From contig NZ_MSPQ01000007.1 of the NCBI RefSeq assembly GCF_001936475.1, positions 248,001 to 312,000 on the forward strand: 64,000 nucleotides of DNA, given 5' to 3'. The first letter of the stretch is position 1. Each line of letters opens with the position of its first letter. The position numbers and the translations under genes were made by a program. This document shows, piece after piece, positions 1 to 8,630 of this stretch. The notes beneath the pieces are model-generated. The model saw only the letters and a program-made list of their open reading frames with translations, was not told where the DNA came from and searched no databases. This DNA is from Algoriphagus marinus. Lineage in GTDB: Bacteria; Bacteroidota; Bacteroidia; Cytophagales; Cyclobacteriaceae.

Positions 1-729
1 CATGGAGCTTTGCTGGATAATTTAAATGATATTTCAGCCGACCTGATCTTTATCAAGAACATCGATAATGTAGTACCGGATAGATTAAAAGAGGAAACCA
101 AAAACTACAAGATGGCAATTGGTGGCCTTTTGCTGGAAATCCAATCCAAAGTCTTTGAAGCAGTGAAAACCTTGGAAAATTCTTATTCCAAAGATTCAGT
201 GAACTTAGCAAAAGCAGTATTTACAAATGAATTGGGAGCCAAATTGCCGGAAAACTTCGATTCGAATTCTATCGAATACCAAGGAGCTTATCTAAAGTCA
301 AAATTAAATAGGCCAATCAGAGTCTGTGGTATGGTAAAAAATACCGGTGAACCAGGCGGAGGGCCATTTTGGATCAAAGAATCTGACGGATCCCAATCCC
401 TTCAAATCCTTGAAACTGCCCAAATTGACTTAACAGATCCGCAATCGCTCGCACATTTAAATGCAGCGACTCACTTCAACCCTGTGGATTTGGTTTGCGG
501 TACTAGAAACTATAAAGGAGAATCATTTGATCTGATGGAATACCGGGATATGAATACGGGATTTATCACGGAAAAATCGAAAAATGGCCGTGAATTGAAA
601 GCTTTGGAGCTTCCCGGGCTTTGGAATGGCACGATGTCCGGATGGAATACGCTATTCGTAGAGGTGCCGTTGATCACTTTCAATCCAGTAAAAACGGTGA
701 ATGATCTTCTTCGGGACGAACACCAATAA
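1..729 (+). CDS. DUF4301 family protein, C-terminal part (5' end outside window)
   Basis: The frame is open through the left edge, so only the last ~242 residues are visible; the family is usually around twice this length. The segment around the stretch RVCGMVKNTGEPGGGPFW, followed by a QIDLTDPQS motif and an HFNPVDLVCG motif, is what I recognise from DUF4301 proteins, a family of unknown function common in Bacteroidota. Features near the visible N-terminus (HGALLDNLND, then IFIKNIDNVVPD) resemble the nucleotidyl-transferase-like core of that family, but no catalytic role can be assigned from this fragment. It runs convergently toward the RNA methyltransferase gene and both share one hairpin at 739-787. 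Family call is from memory of the conserved motifs; function unknown. Confidence 0.75.
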   Translation, partial: HGALLDNLNDISADLIFIKNIDNVVPDRLKEETKNYKMAIGGLLLEIQSKVFEAVKTLENSYSKDSVNLAKAVFTNELGAKLPENFDSNSIEYQGAYLKSKLNRPIRVCGMVKNTGEPGGGPFWIKESDGSQSLQILETAQIDLTDPQSLAHLNAATHFNPVDLVCGTRNYKGESFDLMEYRDMNTGFITEKSKNGRELKALELPGLWNGTMSGWNTLFVEVPLITFNPVKTVNDLLRDEHQ

Positions 730-738
730 AAGATATTA

Positions 739-787
739 GATTTAAGATGTTGGATATAAGATTTACCTAAATCCAACATCTTAAATC
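739..787. terminator. Bidirectional hairpin between convergent genes
   Basis: A perfect 17-base inverted repeat (739-755 pairing with 771-787, arms GATTTAAGATGTTGGAT and its complement) separated by 15 bases sits exactly between two convergent stop codons. It has no clean T-run, so it may be a stem that blocks read-through or RNA decay rather than a canonical intrinsic terminator. Similar TTAGAT/ATCTAA-type sequence recurs at about 19300-19320, so it may belong to a short intergenic repeat family. Confidence 0.55.
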
Positions 788-792
788 ACATG

Positions 793-1956
793 TCATACAT
801 CCTTTTTTCCTTCATACATATCGTATCGTAACAATCGGCAATCAATAGTCCCATTCCAAAACTCAATTCTTCGGCTGGCTTTCAATCCGATTTTTTTGGC
901 TAACTCCATATTTCCTGTAAAAATATATCCACGATAGCCTGGGCATTTCTGCTTCATGAAATCTCCCATACGCTTATAGGTAAGCTCCAACTCTTCATTT
1001 TCTCCCAATCGCTCACCATATTCAGGATTGAACATGATCACTCCTCTTGGACCTTCGGGGATTTCTGTCTCTTCGAAATCGCAAACCTGAAAATCAATCA
1101 TGTGATCAACTCCTGCCGTGATGGCATTTTCTTTTGCAAAAGCAATTGCCTGAAGGGAAATATCGGAAGCTATAATTATCAACTCGGGGATTTCCCGAAT
1201 CTTATCTTCCAGCTTTTTCTTTTTTGCCAAAAAAGCCTGTTCATCGTATCCGATTACATGCTGAAAGGAATAATGATCCCGATAAAGTCCCGGATAGCGA
1301 TTCGTAGCCATCAAAGCAGCTTCAATTGCTAAGGTACCAGAACCACACATGGGATTGATAAAAGGCACTCTCGTATTCCACTCCGTGGCATAGATCGTAG
1401 CTGCCGCCAAAGCCTCCATCATGGGAGCTTTACCCGGGATTTTTCGATAGCCATGTTTAGCGAGTGTCTCACCGGAAGTATTGATGTAAACCGATGCCTG
1501 CGTCTCTTTCCAATAAACTTGAATAACCAATCCATTGAAGTCCGAACCTGAATCAGGTCTCCGCCCTTTCAAATCCCGAAATCGATCTACAATGGCATCT
1601 TTGACTTTAACATTGACGATCAGTGGAGTGGTAATGCTTTCATTTTCTGCTACAGAACTCACCGAAAAATAACCATCCACATCCATATACTCTTCCCAAG
1701 GAATAGCTTTGAATCGGCGATAAATATCATCAGCATTTTGAAGGTAAAAAGACTTAATCTCATAAAGCACTTGTGAGGCTGTTCTTAAATGAAGGTTTAA
1801 ATCCATACACTCCTCCATCGATGCCTTCAACTCTATTCCCGTACGACTGACAGCCTCCGGGACAAAACCAAGTTCGCGAACTTCCTTTTCTAGGTAAGAA
1901 ACAGACCGGTCTTTGCAGGTGATAAAGACCTTTCCTTTGAGATTAAAATCAAGCAT
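793..1956 (-). CDS. THUMP-domain class I SAM-dependent RNA methyltransferase (RlmL-like)
   Basis: Predicted N2-guanosine methyltransferase of 23S rRNA, acting in the cytoplasm. The N-terminal ~160 residues fit a ferredoxin-like/THUMP RNA-binding module; the C-terminal half is a Rossmann methyltransferase with motif I in NPMCGSGTLAIEAAL and the catalytic motif IV as NPEYGERLG. E. coli RlmL has NPPY at this place, so the second proline is replaced by glutamate here; I believe this variant is common in Bacteroidota homologs but cannot confirm it. I start at the ATG at 1956 (MLDFNLKGKVF); a TTG two codons further out extends the frame but adds nothing. Length (387 residues) matches stand-alone family members that lack the RlmK half found in E. 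coli RlmKL. The exact rRNA target is inferred. Confidence 0.85.
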   Translation of the reverse strand: MLDFNLKGKVFITCKDRSVSYLEKEVRELGFVPEAVSRTGIELKASMEECMDLNLHLRTASQVLYEIKSFYLQNADDIYRRFKAIPWEEYMDVDGYFSVSSVAENESITTPLIVNVKVKDAIVDRFRDLKGRRPDSGSDFNGLVIQVYWKETQASVYINTSGETLAKHGYRKIPGKAPMMEALAAATIYATEWNTRVPFINPMCGSGTLAIEAALMATNRYPGLYRDHYSFQHVIGYDEQAFLAKKKKLEDKIREIPELIIIASDISLQAIAFAKENAITAGVDHMIDFQVCDFEETEIPEGPRGVIMFNPEYGERLGENEELELTYKRMGDFMKQKCPGYRGYIFTGNMELAKKIGLKASRRIEFWNGTIDCRLLRYDMYEGKKDV

Positions 1957-2038
1957 GTGCAAAAGTAATAAAGATCAAGGGATTCTTTTCCGCTCTTCAC
2001 CAATGCTTCGTAATTCATCAATTTTTCAAAAGAATACT

Positions 2039-2052
2039 CGCAAACGATTGCG
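2039..2052 (+). promoter_or_regulatory. LacI-family operator, site 1 (upstream of the DUF1080 gene)
   Basis: CGCAAACGATTGCG is a near-perfect palindrome around a central CG, the layout typical of LacI/PurR-family operators. Two more copies, at 5437-5450 and 11509-11522, agree at 12 or more of 14 positions and share flanking T before and TA after. It lies about 180 bases upstream of the DUF1080 start at 2235. The cognate protein is most simply the LacI-type regulator encoded at 10410-11474. Confidence 0.8.
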
Positions 2053-2234
2053 TAACTTAAAGGAATTCCCTTTGGTGTAATGACCCTAAATCTTGAATTT
2101 TAGGATGAACAATAACATCATATTTCTATGAGATCGAGCAGGAATAAAAAGTCAAACACTGTGATGATTAATTGTGCTGCGAGATTCCTCCCGATAACTT
2201 TCAGGATGTCCTTTAAAAAACAAATTATATACAT

Positions 2235-3617
2235 ATGAAACACACCCGAAACATGCTCTCGGTTTTAATCACAACTTTGGCTCTAGTAAGCTGTGCCGGT
2301 GAACAAAAAGCCGATGATGGTTGGACAGACCTATTCAATGGACAAGATCTTACGGGTTGGAAGACTGTAGCCGGTACTGCCACATTTGAAGTAGTTGACG
2401 GAACTATCGTAGGGTCAGCTGTTGCAGGATCTCCAAATACATTCCTGATCACGGAGAAAACTTATGGAGATTTTATTCTAGAGCTTGATCTCAAGATCGA
2501 ACACTCTTCCAGTAATTCAGGAGTAATGGCCAGAGGGCAATTTGATCCAGCTGCTAGGGACGGAAAAGGTCTTGTCTTTGGCTATCAAATAGAAGCAGAT
2601 CCTTCCGAAAGAGCTTGGTCAGGTGGACTATATGATGAAGCAAGAAGAGGCTGGTTATATCCTCTTGACCTGAACCCAGAGGCAAAATCTGCTTTCAAGA
2701 TGGGGGAATTCAACCATTACAGAATTGAAGCAATCGGCAATGAAATCAAAACTTGGATAAACGGTCAGGAAGTAGCCTATGTTGTCGATGACATGGACAA
2801 AACCGGCTTTGTGGGGTTACAGGTACATAGTATCCGTGAGCCGGAGGATGCAGGAAGAAAGACTTCATTTAAAAATGTGAAGATTCAGACTGAGAACCTT
2901 GAACCTAAACCATTTAACAAAGATGTTTTCGTGGTTAACAATAGCCTAAACTCATTGACTGATTATGAAAAAGCAAACGGATGGAGGTTACTTTTCAACG
3001 GACAAAACAGCGATGGATGGAGAGGTGCTTATAAAGAGACTTTCCCTGATTTTGGATGGAGTATCAATGATGGCATTTTGACGATTGCAAAGTCAAATGG
3101 AGGCGAATCCACTAATGCAGGAGACATCGTAACAGAAGAGATGTTCAGCTCTTTTGACTTGGCTTTTGATTTTAAACTTACCGAAGGAGCTAACAGCGGT
3201 CTGAAATACTTTGTGACCTTGACCGAAGGAAACAAGGGCTCAGCAATCGGTCTGGAATATCAAATCCTGGATGATGAAAAACACCCTGATGCCAAGATGG
3301 GAATTGAAGGAAACAGAACGCTTGCTTCTCTTTATGATCTAATTAAGGCAGATAAGCAGCCAAGATTCATCAAACCGATAGGCGAATGGAATAAAGGAAG
3401 AGTTGTGGTCTATCCGGACAATAAAGTGGAGCATTATCTAAATGGTGTCAAAGTAGTCGAATATCAGCGTGGCTCTCAGGAATTCCGTGACTTGGTGGCC
3501 ATCAGTAAATATAAAATTTGGGAAAATTTTGGTGAAGCAGCTGAAGGCCATATCTTACTTCAAGATCATGGAGACGAAGTAAGCTTTAAGAACATCAAAA
3601 TTAAGACCTTAAATTAA
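2235..3617 (+). CDS. Lipoprotein with two DUF1080 (3-keto-disaccharide hydrolase) domains
   Basis: A signal peptide ends in a lipobox (LALVSC, Cys20), so the mature protein is an envelope lipoprotein. Two concanavalin-like DUF1080 domains follow, about residues 28-220 (starting DLFNGQDLTGWK) and 250-459 (starting LLFNGQNSDGW, ending SFKNIKIKTLN). DUF1080 proteins are known as 3-keto-glycoside hydrolases that cleave sugars already oxidised at C3. The gene is 15 bases upstream of a Tat-exported Gfo/Idh/MocA oxidoreductase, the enzyme type that can make or reduce such 3-keto sugars, so the two probably form an operon acting in the periplasm. The tandem arrangement could mean two substrates or one catalytic and one binding domain. 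Substrate is inferred only from the linked uronate genes. Confidence 0.85.
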   Translation: MKHTRNMLSVLITTLALVSCAGEQKADDGWTDLFNGQDLTGWKTVAGTATFEVVDGTIVGSAVAGSPNTFLITEKTYGDFILELDLKIEHSSSNSGVMARGQFDPAARDGKGLVFGYQIEADPSERAWSGGLYDEARRGWLYPLDLNPEAKSAFKMGEFNHYRIEAIGNEIKTWINGQEVAYVVDDMDKTGFVGLQVHSIREPEDAGRKTSFKNVKIQTENLEPKPFNKDVFVVNNSLNSLTDYEKANGWRLLFNGQNSDGWRGAYKETFPDFGWSINDGILTIAKSNGGESTNAGDIVTEEMFSSFDLAFDFKLTEGANSGLKYFVTLTEGNKGSAIGLEYQILDDEKHPDAKMGIEGNRTLASLYDLIKADKQPRFIKPIGEWNKGRVVVYPDNKVEHYLNGVKVVEYQRGSQEFRDLVAISKYKIWENFGEAAEGHILLQDHGDEVSFKNIKIKTLN

Positions 3618-3632
3618 AACCCAGAATTTATC

Positions 3633-4982
3633 ATGAGCAATAACCCCAGAAGACAATTCATTAAAAAATCTGCCGCTGCGACCCTTGGACTCTCAGCATT
3701 AGGTTCGATGGCCTTTTCAGCAAAATCCTACGGAAATATTATTGGAGCAAATGATCGAATCAATGTTGCGATAGCCGGATTAGGAAGAAGATTAGGTGCC
3801 TATTATGAGCCGATTGGCATGAAATCCAGCAATGTCAATCTCCTGTATCTCTGTGATGCCATGGAGTCTCAAATGCCAAAAGCTGCAAAGAATTTTGCGA
3901 AACATATCGATTATGCTCCAAAGCTTGAGCAGAATGTCATGAAAGTGATGGATGACAAGGATGTCGATACGATGATCATCGCTACTCCTGATCACTGGCA
4001 TGCTCCCGGAACTTGGCTTGCGCTGGAGCGTGGAAAGCATGTGTATGTAGAAAAGCCCTGCTCCCACAATCCCAGAGAAGGAGAATTGTTGATCGCGTTG
4101 CAAAAGAAATACGGGAAAGTTGTCCAGATGGGAAACCAACAGCGGTCTGCACCGGAAAGTCGGGAAATAATCGCAGCCATTCACGCGGGCGTGATCGGAA
4201 CAGCCTATAAGGCCACTGCATTCTACAGTAATGGCCGTGGTGAGGTTCCATTGCCAAAAGCGGCTCCAGCTCCTCAAGGTTTGGATTGGGAATTATTTCA
4301 AGGCCCTGCTCCTCGAAGAGCCTATACCCATGACACTTGGGATTACAACTGGCATTGGTATGGTTGGGAATACGGCACTGCTGAGACAGGTAATAATGCT
4401 ACACATGAGCTTGATGTAGCTAGATGGGCACTCCAAGTAGACTATCCAAGCATGGTGGAAGTAGAGGCTGCAAAGCGGCATTTCCCTCAGGATGGCTGGA
4501 CCATGTACGATACGATGGAGGCTCAATTCAAATTCCAAAATGGCTCTGTAATCGAATGGGATGGGAAAAGCAGAAACGCATACAATACCTATGGAGCGGA
4601 TCGAGGCACTATAATTTATGGTACAGACGGGACAGTTTTTGTGAATCGTGGTGGCTACAAGCAATATGACCGAGGTGGAAAATTGGTCAAGGAAAATATG
4701 GGCGGAGGTAATGAAGGAGGAACTCAACTTGGTGGTGGAGGAGATATGAGCACACTACATGTGGTCAATTTCTTTAATGCTGTTCGAGGAACTGAAAAGC
4801 AAAATTCAAACATCGAGGAAGGAGCAGTCTCCACCCTACTCTGTCATTTGGCCAACATTTCTTACAGAACAGGGGAAACTTTGGTTTGTGATCCAAAGAA
4901 TGGACATATCCAAAACTCCGAAAAAGGAAAAGCACTTTGGACCCGTGAATATGAAAAAGGCTGGGAGCCCCCGAAAGTATAA
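3633..4982 (+). CDS. Tat-exported Gfo/Idh/MocA family oxidoreductase
   Basis: The N-terminus carries a twin-arginine signal (PRRQFIKKSAAATLGLSALG), predicting folded export to the periplasm with bound NAD(P). A Rossmann domain follows (INVAIAGLGRR near residue 46), then the family hallmark VEKPCSHNP around residue 140, with the dinucleotide-domain motif ATPDHWH just before it. The C-terminal half is the substrate-binding beta-sheet domain, rich in Trp and Tyr. The 449-residue length fits the secreted Bacteroidota subgroup. It follows the DUF1080 lipoprotein by 15 bases and is followed by a terminator, so the two are one transcription unit under operator site 1. I infer sugar C3 oxidation or reduction; the substrate is not visible from sequence. 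Confidence 0.88.
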   Translation: MSNNPRRQFIKKSAAATLGLSALGSMAFSAKSYGNIIGANDRINVAIAGLGRRLGAYYEPIGMKSSNVNLLYLCDAMESQMPKAAKNFAKHIDYAPKLEQNVMKVMDDKDVDTMIIATPDHWHAPGTWLALERGKHVYVEKPCSHNPREGELLIALQKKYGKVVQMGNQQRSAPESREIIAAIHAGVIGTAYKATAFYSNGRGEVPLPKAAPAPQGLDWELFQGPAPRRAYTHDTWDYNWHWYGWEYGTAETGNNATHELDVARWALQVDYPSMVEVEAAKRHFPQDGWTMYDTMEAQFKFQNGSVIEWDGKSRNAYNTYGADRGTIIYGTDGTVFVNRGGYKQYDRGGKLVKENMGGGNEGGTQLGGGGDMSTLHVVNFFNAVRGTEKQNSNIEEGAVSTLLCHLANISYRTGETLVCDPKNGHIQNSEKGKALWTREYEKGWEPPKV

Positions 4983-4996
4983 GAATTCAAAAACTG

Positions 4997-5031
4997 CCGC
5001 TTTAGATCGAATTCTAAAGCGGTATTTTTTT
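4997..5031 (+). terminator. Intrinsic terminator after the Gfo/Idh gene
   Basis: A 10-bp stem (CCGCTTTAGA, 4997-5006, pairing with 5013-5022) with a 6-base loop is followed by TATTTTTTTC. It begins 15 bases after the stop codon and closes the DUF1080-oxidoreductase unit. Confidence 0.85.
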
Positions 5032-5436
5032 CTTAGAATTTTCAGTTTTCCCAAAATAAATAAACACCCTTCTTTTAACTTAAGATCTTATATTTTTTAT
5101 GTCTATATATTCCCCCAGTTAGGGATAAGAGCTACGGTGAATTTAGAAATGCATAGAACAATCAGGGTATTTAGAATGCATTTTTCAAGAAAAACACAGA
5201 AAATTACCTTACCGATATAATAAGAGATATTTATATTTTCTATAATAATAATTTATATAGCAAGAGTTGACTTTTTGAAAACTTAAGAATTCCCTAAATA
5301 GCTTTTACTTGAAGCACATACTATCCTCGCTGAACCTAAAAAAAATTGTCTTTTAGCATAATTGTGATAAAATTACCAAATTTTATTTCGACTCACCCTA
5401 ATCAAGACAAGTTTACGAGTGGTAATTATTTTAATT

Positions 5437-5450
5437 CGCAATCGATTCCG
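5437..5450 (+). promoter_or_regulatory. LacI-family operator, site 2 (upstream of susC)
   Basis: CGCAATCGATTCCG, flanked by T and TAA exactly as at site 1. It is about 148 bases upstream of the susC start and some 20 bases upstream of a candidate -33 element, a placement that would suit an activator as well as a repressor. Confidence 0.78.
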
Positions 5451-5470
5451 TAAGTCATGACCGGAATATC

Positions 5471-5501
5471 TTGAGATTGAATTTATGATAAGGTAACTTG
5501 A
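5471..5501 (+). promoter_or_regulatory. Candidate Bacteroidota promoter for susCD
   Basis: TTG (5471-5473), a 20-base spacer, then TAACTTGA (5494-5501), one mismatch from the TAnnTTTG -7 consensus. It would give a leader of about 90 bases. Only moderate support because the -7 match is imperfect. Confidence 0.4.
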
Positions 5502-5597
5502 TAGAATCAAGTAGTAGAAGTAATACTTACAATTAAAAAAGTATAATCTAAAGCTCCTTGAGAAATCTATTTCTTTTATCAATAAACCTAATCTATT

Positions 5598-8500
5598 ATG
5601 CGTCTAAAAATTTACACACACCTTTTGGTGGTGGTCTTTCTGATGCTCTGTGCCACAAGCGCCTGGGCTCAGAATGTTCAGGTACGAGGAGTCGTATCTG
5701 ATGAAACAGGTGCTCCCCTTCCAGGAGTAACTATCCTGGTGAAAGGGACTACCACTGGAACAACTACTGACATTGATGGTCAGTATGCTATTAGTTCACC
5801 ATCTAATGGGGTTTTAGTCTTCTCCTTTATTGGATATACTCCTGTAGAGCGGTCAGTTGGTAACCAATCAGAAATCAATATTAGCCTTGAGCCTGATTTA
5901 TCTGAGCTGGATGAAGTTATCGTCGTTGGTTACGGAACTGCCAAGAAGAGTCAACTCACAGGTGCGATTTCTTCAGTTGGAAACAAAGAAATTCAAGAAT
6001 TGCCAATTACGGATGCCAGACAAGCTTTACAAGGTAGAGCCGCTGGTGTCGATGTGACTCAGGCAGGATCAAAACCAGGTGCAGCGCCTCAGGTGCGAAT
6101 CAGAGGTAGAAGATCATTCAACGCATCAAATGAACCTCTTTATGTAGTTGATGGTATCCCGCTTGTAGGAGGTCTAGATGACATCAACCCTCAAGACATT
6201 CTTTCCATGGAGGTCCTTAAAGATGCCTCTGCAACAGCTATTTATGGTTCAAGAGGTGCAAACGGTGTAGTACTTATTACTACAAAAAGAGGAAGCGTGG
6301 GTAAGACTACAGTTTCCGTCGACTCCTATTATGGTATTAATGAAGAACTAGGACAAATCGAAGTTTTCGATGGACCAGGATTTGCAGAATATAAAAGAGA
6401 ATCACGAAGAGCTACAGGCGCTTATCCAGATGGCCCAGCTACAGCTGCGGCTGATGCTGCTTTGTTTGAGCCGGTAGAACTTGAAGGTATAGCACAAGGC
6501 AGATCTACTGATTATGTGGGAGGATTACTCCGAACCGGCGCTATCCAAAGTCATCAGGTAAGTGTCAGCGGCGGAAGCGATAAGACTACTTTCTTCATCT
6601 CAGGAAACTATTTTAAAGACAAAGGAGTGGTAATCAATCAGGATTTTACCAGATACACTTTCAGAATTAACCTGGATCATCAGATCAATAAGAAAGTGAA
6701 AATCGGTACTTCTTCCCTAGTTTCTTACAGTGAGCGAAATGGAGAAAACTTTAATCCACTCGGAGGTGCTTTGCAGGAAAACCCATTAGGAAAGCCATTT
6801 GACGATGAAGGGAATTTAATTTTCTTGCCTACTTCCGATGGTCTTCGTACCAACCCATTCGCAGAAATCGTACCGGGTGCTCAGCAAGATTTAACCAAGC
6901 GCTATAGAATCTTTACCAGCTTCTATGCCAATTGGGAGATAGCTAAAGGATTGAGCTACAGAATGGTATTTGGCCCAGACTTCAACATCGCCCGAAATGG
7001 CAGGTTCACAGGTTCACAAACCAATGCCCGAAGAGGTGGTGATGCTACTGGTAGTGTAAGTGAGGATTTCCGATTCAACTACACTTTGGAAAACATCTTG
7101 ACTTATAATAAGACTATCAATGATCATACAATTAATCTGACTGCGCTACAATCCATTCAGCGTGATAATCTGGAAGAAACTAATCTGAATGTGCAAGGTA
7201 TCCCTGCACCATCACAGCTATTCAATAGATTGGGTGATGCATCTCAGATTACTGGAGCCAACACCAATTTGGTACAATGGTCTTTGATGTCATTTATGGG
7301 TAGAGCGAATTATTCTTACAAAAATAAATACCTAATAACTGCTACAGTTAGAGCAGATGGGAGCTCAAGATTTGGTCAAAACAATAAATATGGTGTTTTC
7401 CCATCAGTTGCATTAGGTTGGAATATTACCGATGAGGATTTCTTGAAGAATTCCAGCAAAGTAGATCTGTTGAAGCTAAGAGTTTCTTACGGAGAGATCG
7501 GAAACCAGGCAATCAATCCATACCAAACTCAAGCCCTATTAGGTCGGACTACCTATGCATTTGACAATACCGGTGCTTTCGGTTATCGCCCAAACACAAT
7601 CGGAAATCCTGATTTAAGATGGGAGACTTCTGCTACATTCAACACGGGGGTGGATTTCTCCTTCTGGCAAGGACGAGTGTTGGGTTCATTAGAGTATTAC
7701 ATTACCAATACTTCTGATCTTTTGGCTCCTCAACCGCTTCCAAATTCGACTGGTTTCGGAGGATTCACTACTAACATTGGAGAAACACAAAATAGAGGTA
7801 TAGAACTTACCCTTTCCACTCTAAACATTGAAAAAGGGAGTTTTGTATGGTCTACTGACTTCATCTTCACCAGAAACAGAGAGGAAATTATTTCCCTTCC
7901 GAATGGTGATGATATCTCTGCCGGTAGATTTATTGGAAGACCACTTACAGTATTCTATGATTTGAATAAAATTGGAATCTGGCAGACTTCTGAAACAGAT
8001 TTAGCAACTTCTTTTGGAGATAAGCCAGGTGAAATCAAAGTAGAAGACTTTAACAACGATGGCCGAATCAATGCAGATGACCGACAGTTCTTGGGATCCG
8101 CAGTTCCGGATTTCTCGTTGGGTTTGACTAACAGATTTTCTTATAAAGGTTTTGACATGTCATTCTTCATCTTCGGAAGATTCGGTTCTATGATCCGATC
8201 AGCATTCCATGACAACTTCAACAGCTTATTTGGGCGATACAATAACCTTGCTGTGGATTATTGGACTCCTACCAACCCAACTAACTCGTATCCAAGACCA
8301 AATCAAAATCAGGAGCGACCAAAATACAACAGCTCCATGTCTTATTTTGACGGTACTTTCATCAAAGTTCGTAACATCAACTTTGGATATACTTTCAATG
8401 AAGCTGCTGCTAAGAAAATCGGTATGACTAGCTTAAGAGTTTATTCAAGTATTCAGAATCCATTCATCTTTTCAAATTACAGATCAGAACATAAAGGAAT

Positions 8501-8612
8501 CGATCCTGAAGTATTTATCGACGGTGAGCAAGGCGTAGAAGGTGGTGTAGTGAACTCAAACGTATCTCCTCCTGTAACAGCTTTTACATTTGGTATCAAT
8601 GCAAAATTCTAA
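5598..8612 (+). CDS. SusC/RagA-family TonB-dependent outer-membrane transporter
   Basis: Energised uptake of oligosaccharide across the outer membrane together with its SusD partner. A signal peptide (cut after SAWAQ, about residue 25) is followed by a CarboxypepD_reg-like domain (about 27-105, VQVRGVVSDETGAPLPGV), a TonB-box/plug region with VVGYGTAKKSQLTGAIS, the plug motif VRIRGRRSFNASNEPLYVVDG, and a C-terminal beta-barrel ending in an aromatic-rich strand (FTFGINAKF). The 1004-residue length is usual for the family. It precedes susD by 18 bases. With operator site 2 upstream and uronate catabolic genes downstream, the cargo is most likely a uronate-containing glycan or oligosaccharide; this part is inference. 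Confidence 0.95.
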   Translation: MRLKIYTHLLVVVFLMLCATSAWAQNVQVRGVVSDETGAPLPGVTILVKGTTTGTTTDIDGQYAISSPSNGVLVFSFIGYTPVERSVGNQSEINISLEPDLSELDEVIVVGYGTAKKSQLTGAISSVGNKEIQELPITDARQALQGRAAGVDVTQAGSKPGAAPQVRIRGRRSFNASNEPLYVVDGIPLVGGLDDINPQDILSMEVLKDASATAIYGSRGANGVVLITTKRGSVGKTTVSVDSYYGINEELGQIEVFDGPGFAEYKRESRRATGAYPDGPATAAADAALFEPVELEGIAQGRSTDYVGGLLRTGAIQSHQVSVSGGSDKTTFFISGNYFKDKGVVINQDFTRYTFRINLDHQINKKVKIGTSSLVSYSERNGENFNPLGGALQENPLGKPFDDEGNLIFLPTSDGLRTNPFAEIVPGAQQDLTKRYRIFTSFYANWEIAKGLSYRMVFGPDFNIARNGRFTGSQTNARRGGDATGSVSEDFRFNYTLENILTYNKTINDHTINLTALQSIQRDNLEETNLNVQGIPAPSQLFNRLGDASQITGANTNLVQWSLMSFMGRANYSYKNKYLITATVRADGSSRFGQNNKYGVFPSVALGWNITDEDFLKNSSKVDLLKLRVSYGEIGNQAINPYQTQALLGRTTYAFDNTGAFGYRPNTIGNPDLRWETSATFNTGVDFSFWQGRVLGSLEYYITNTSDLLAPQPLPNSTGFGGFTTNIGETQNRGIELTLSTLNIEKGSFVWSTDFIFTRNREEIISLPNGDDISAGRFIGRPLTVFYDLNKIGIWQTSETDLATSFGDKPGEIKVEDFNNDGRINADDRQFLGSAVPDFSLGLTNRFSYKGFDMSFFIFGRFGSMIRSAFHDNFNSLFGRYNNLAVDYWTPTNPTNSYPRPNQNQERPKYNSSMSYFDGTFIKVRNINFGYTFNEAAAKKIGMTSLRVYSSIQNPFIFSNYRSEHKGIDPEVFIDGEQGVEGGVVNSNVSPPVTAFTFGINAKF

Positions 8613-8630
8613 TCAGCAAAACGAAAAGTC

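Larger units (their letters stand above)
5031..5597 (+). promoter_or_regulatory. Long AT-rich control region upstream of susC
   Basis: This 567-base stretch holds no convincing gene: open frames in it are short, AT-driven and lack protein-like composition. It contains operator site 2 (5437-5450), a candidate promoter (5471-5501) and a small hairpin in the presumed leader (CTTGA/TCAAG, about 5498-5511). The part from 5031 to 5430 shows nothing I can name. Confidence 0.5.

Noticed and set aside
3792..4277. Antisense open frames across the Gfo/Idh gene
   Set aside because: The sense strand carries an intact Tat signal and family motifs; the antisense frames are shadows with no recognisable domain.
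4759..5220. 153-codon plus-strand frame overlapping the end of the Gfo/Idh gene
   Set aside because: It is in a different frame of the real gene for more than 200 bases, then runs through the terminator; no protein-like motif.
5373..5582. 69-codon minus-strand frame upstream of susC
   Set aside because: It covers operator site 2 and the candidate promoter; residues are AT-driven and there is no similarity I recognise.
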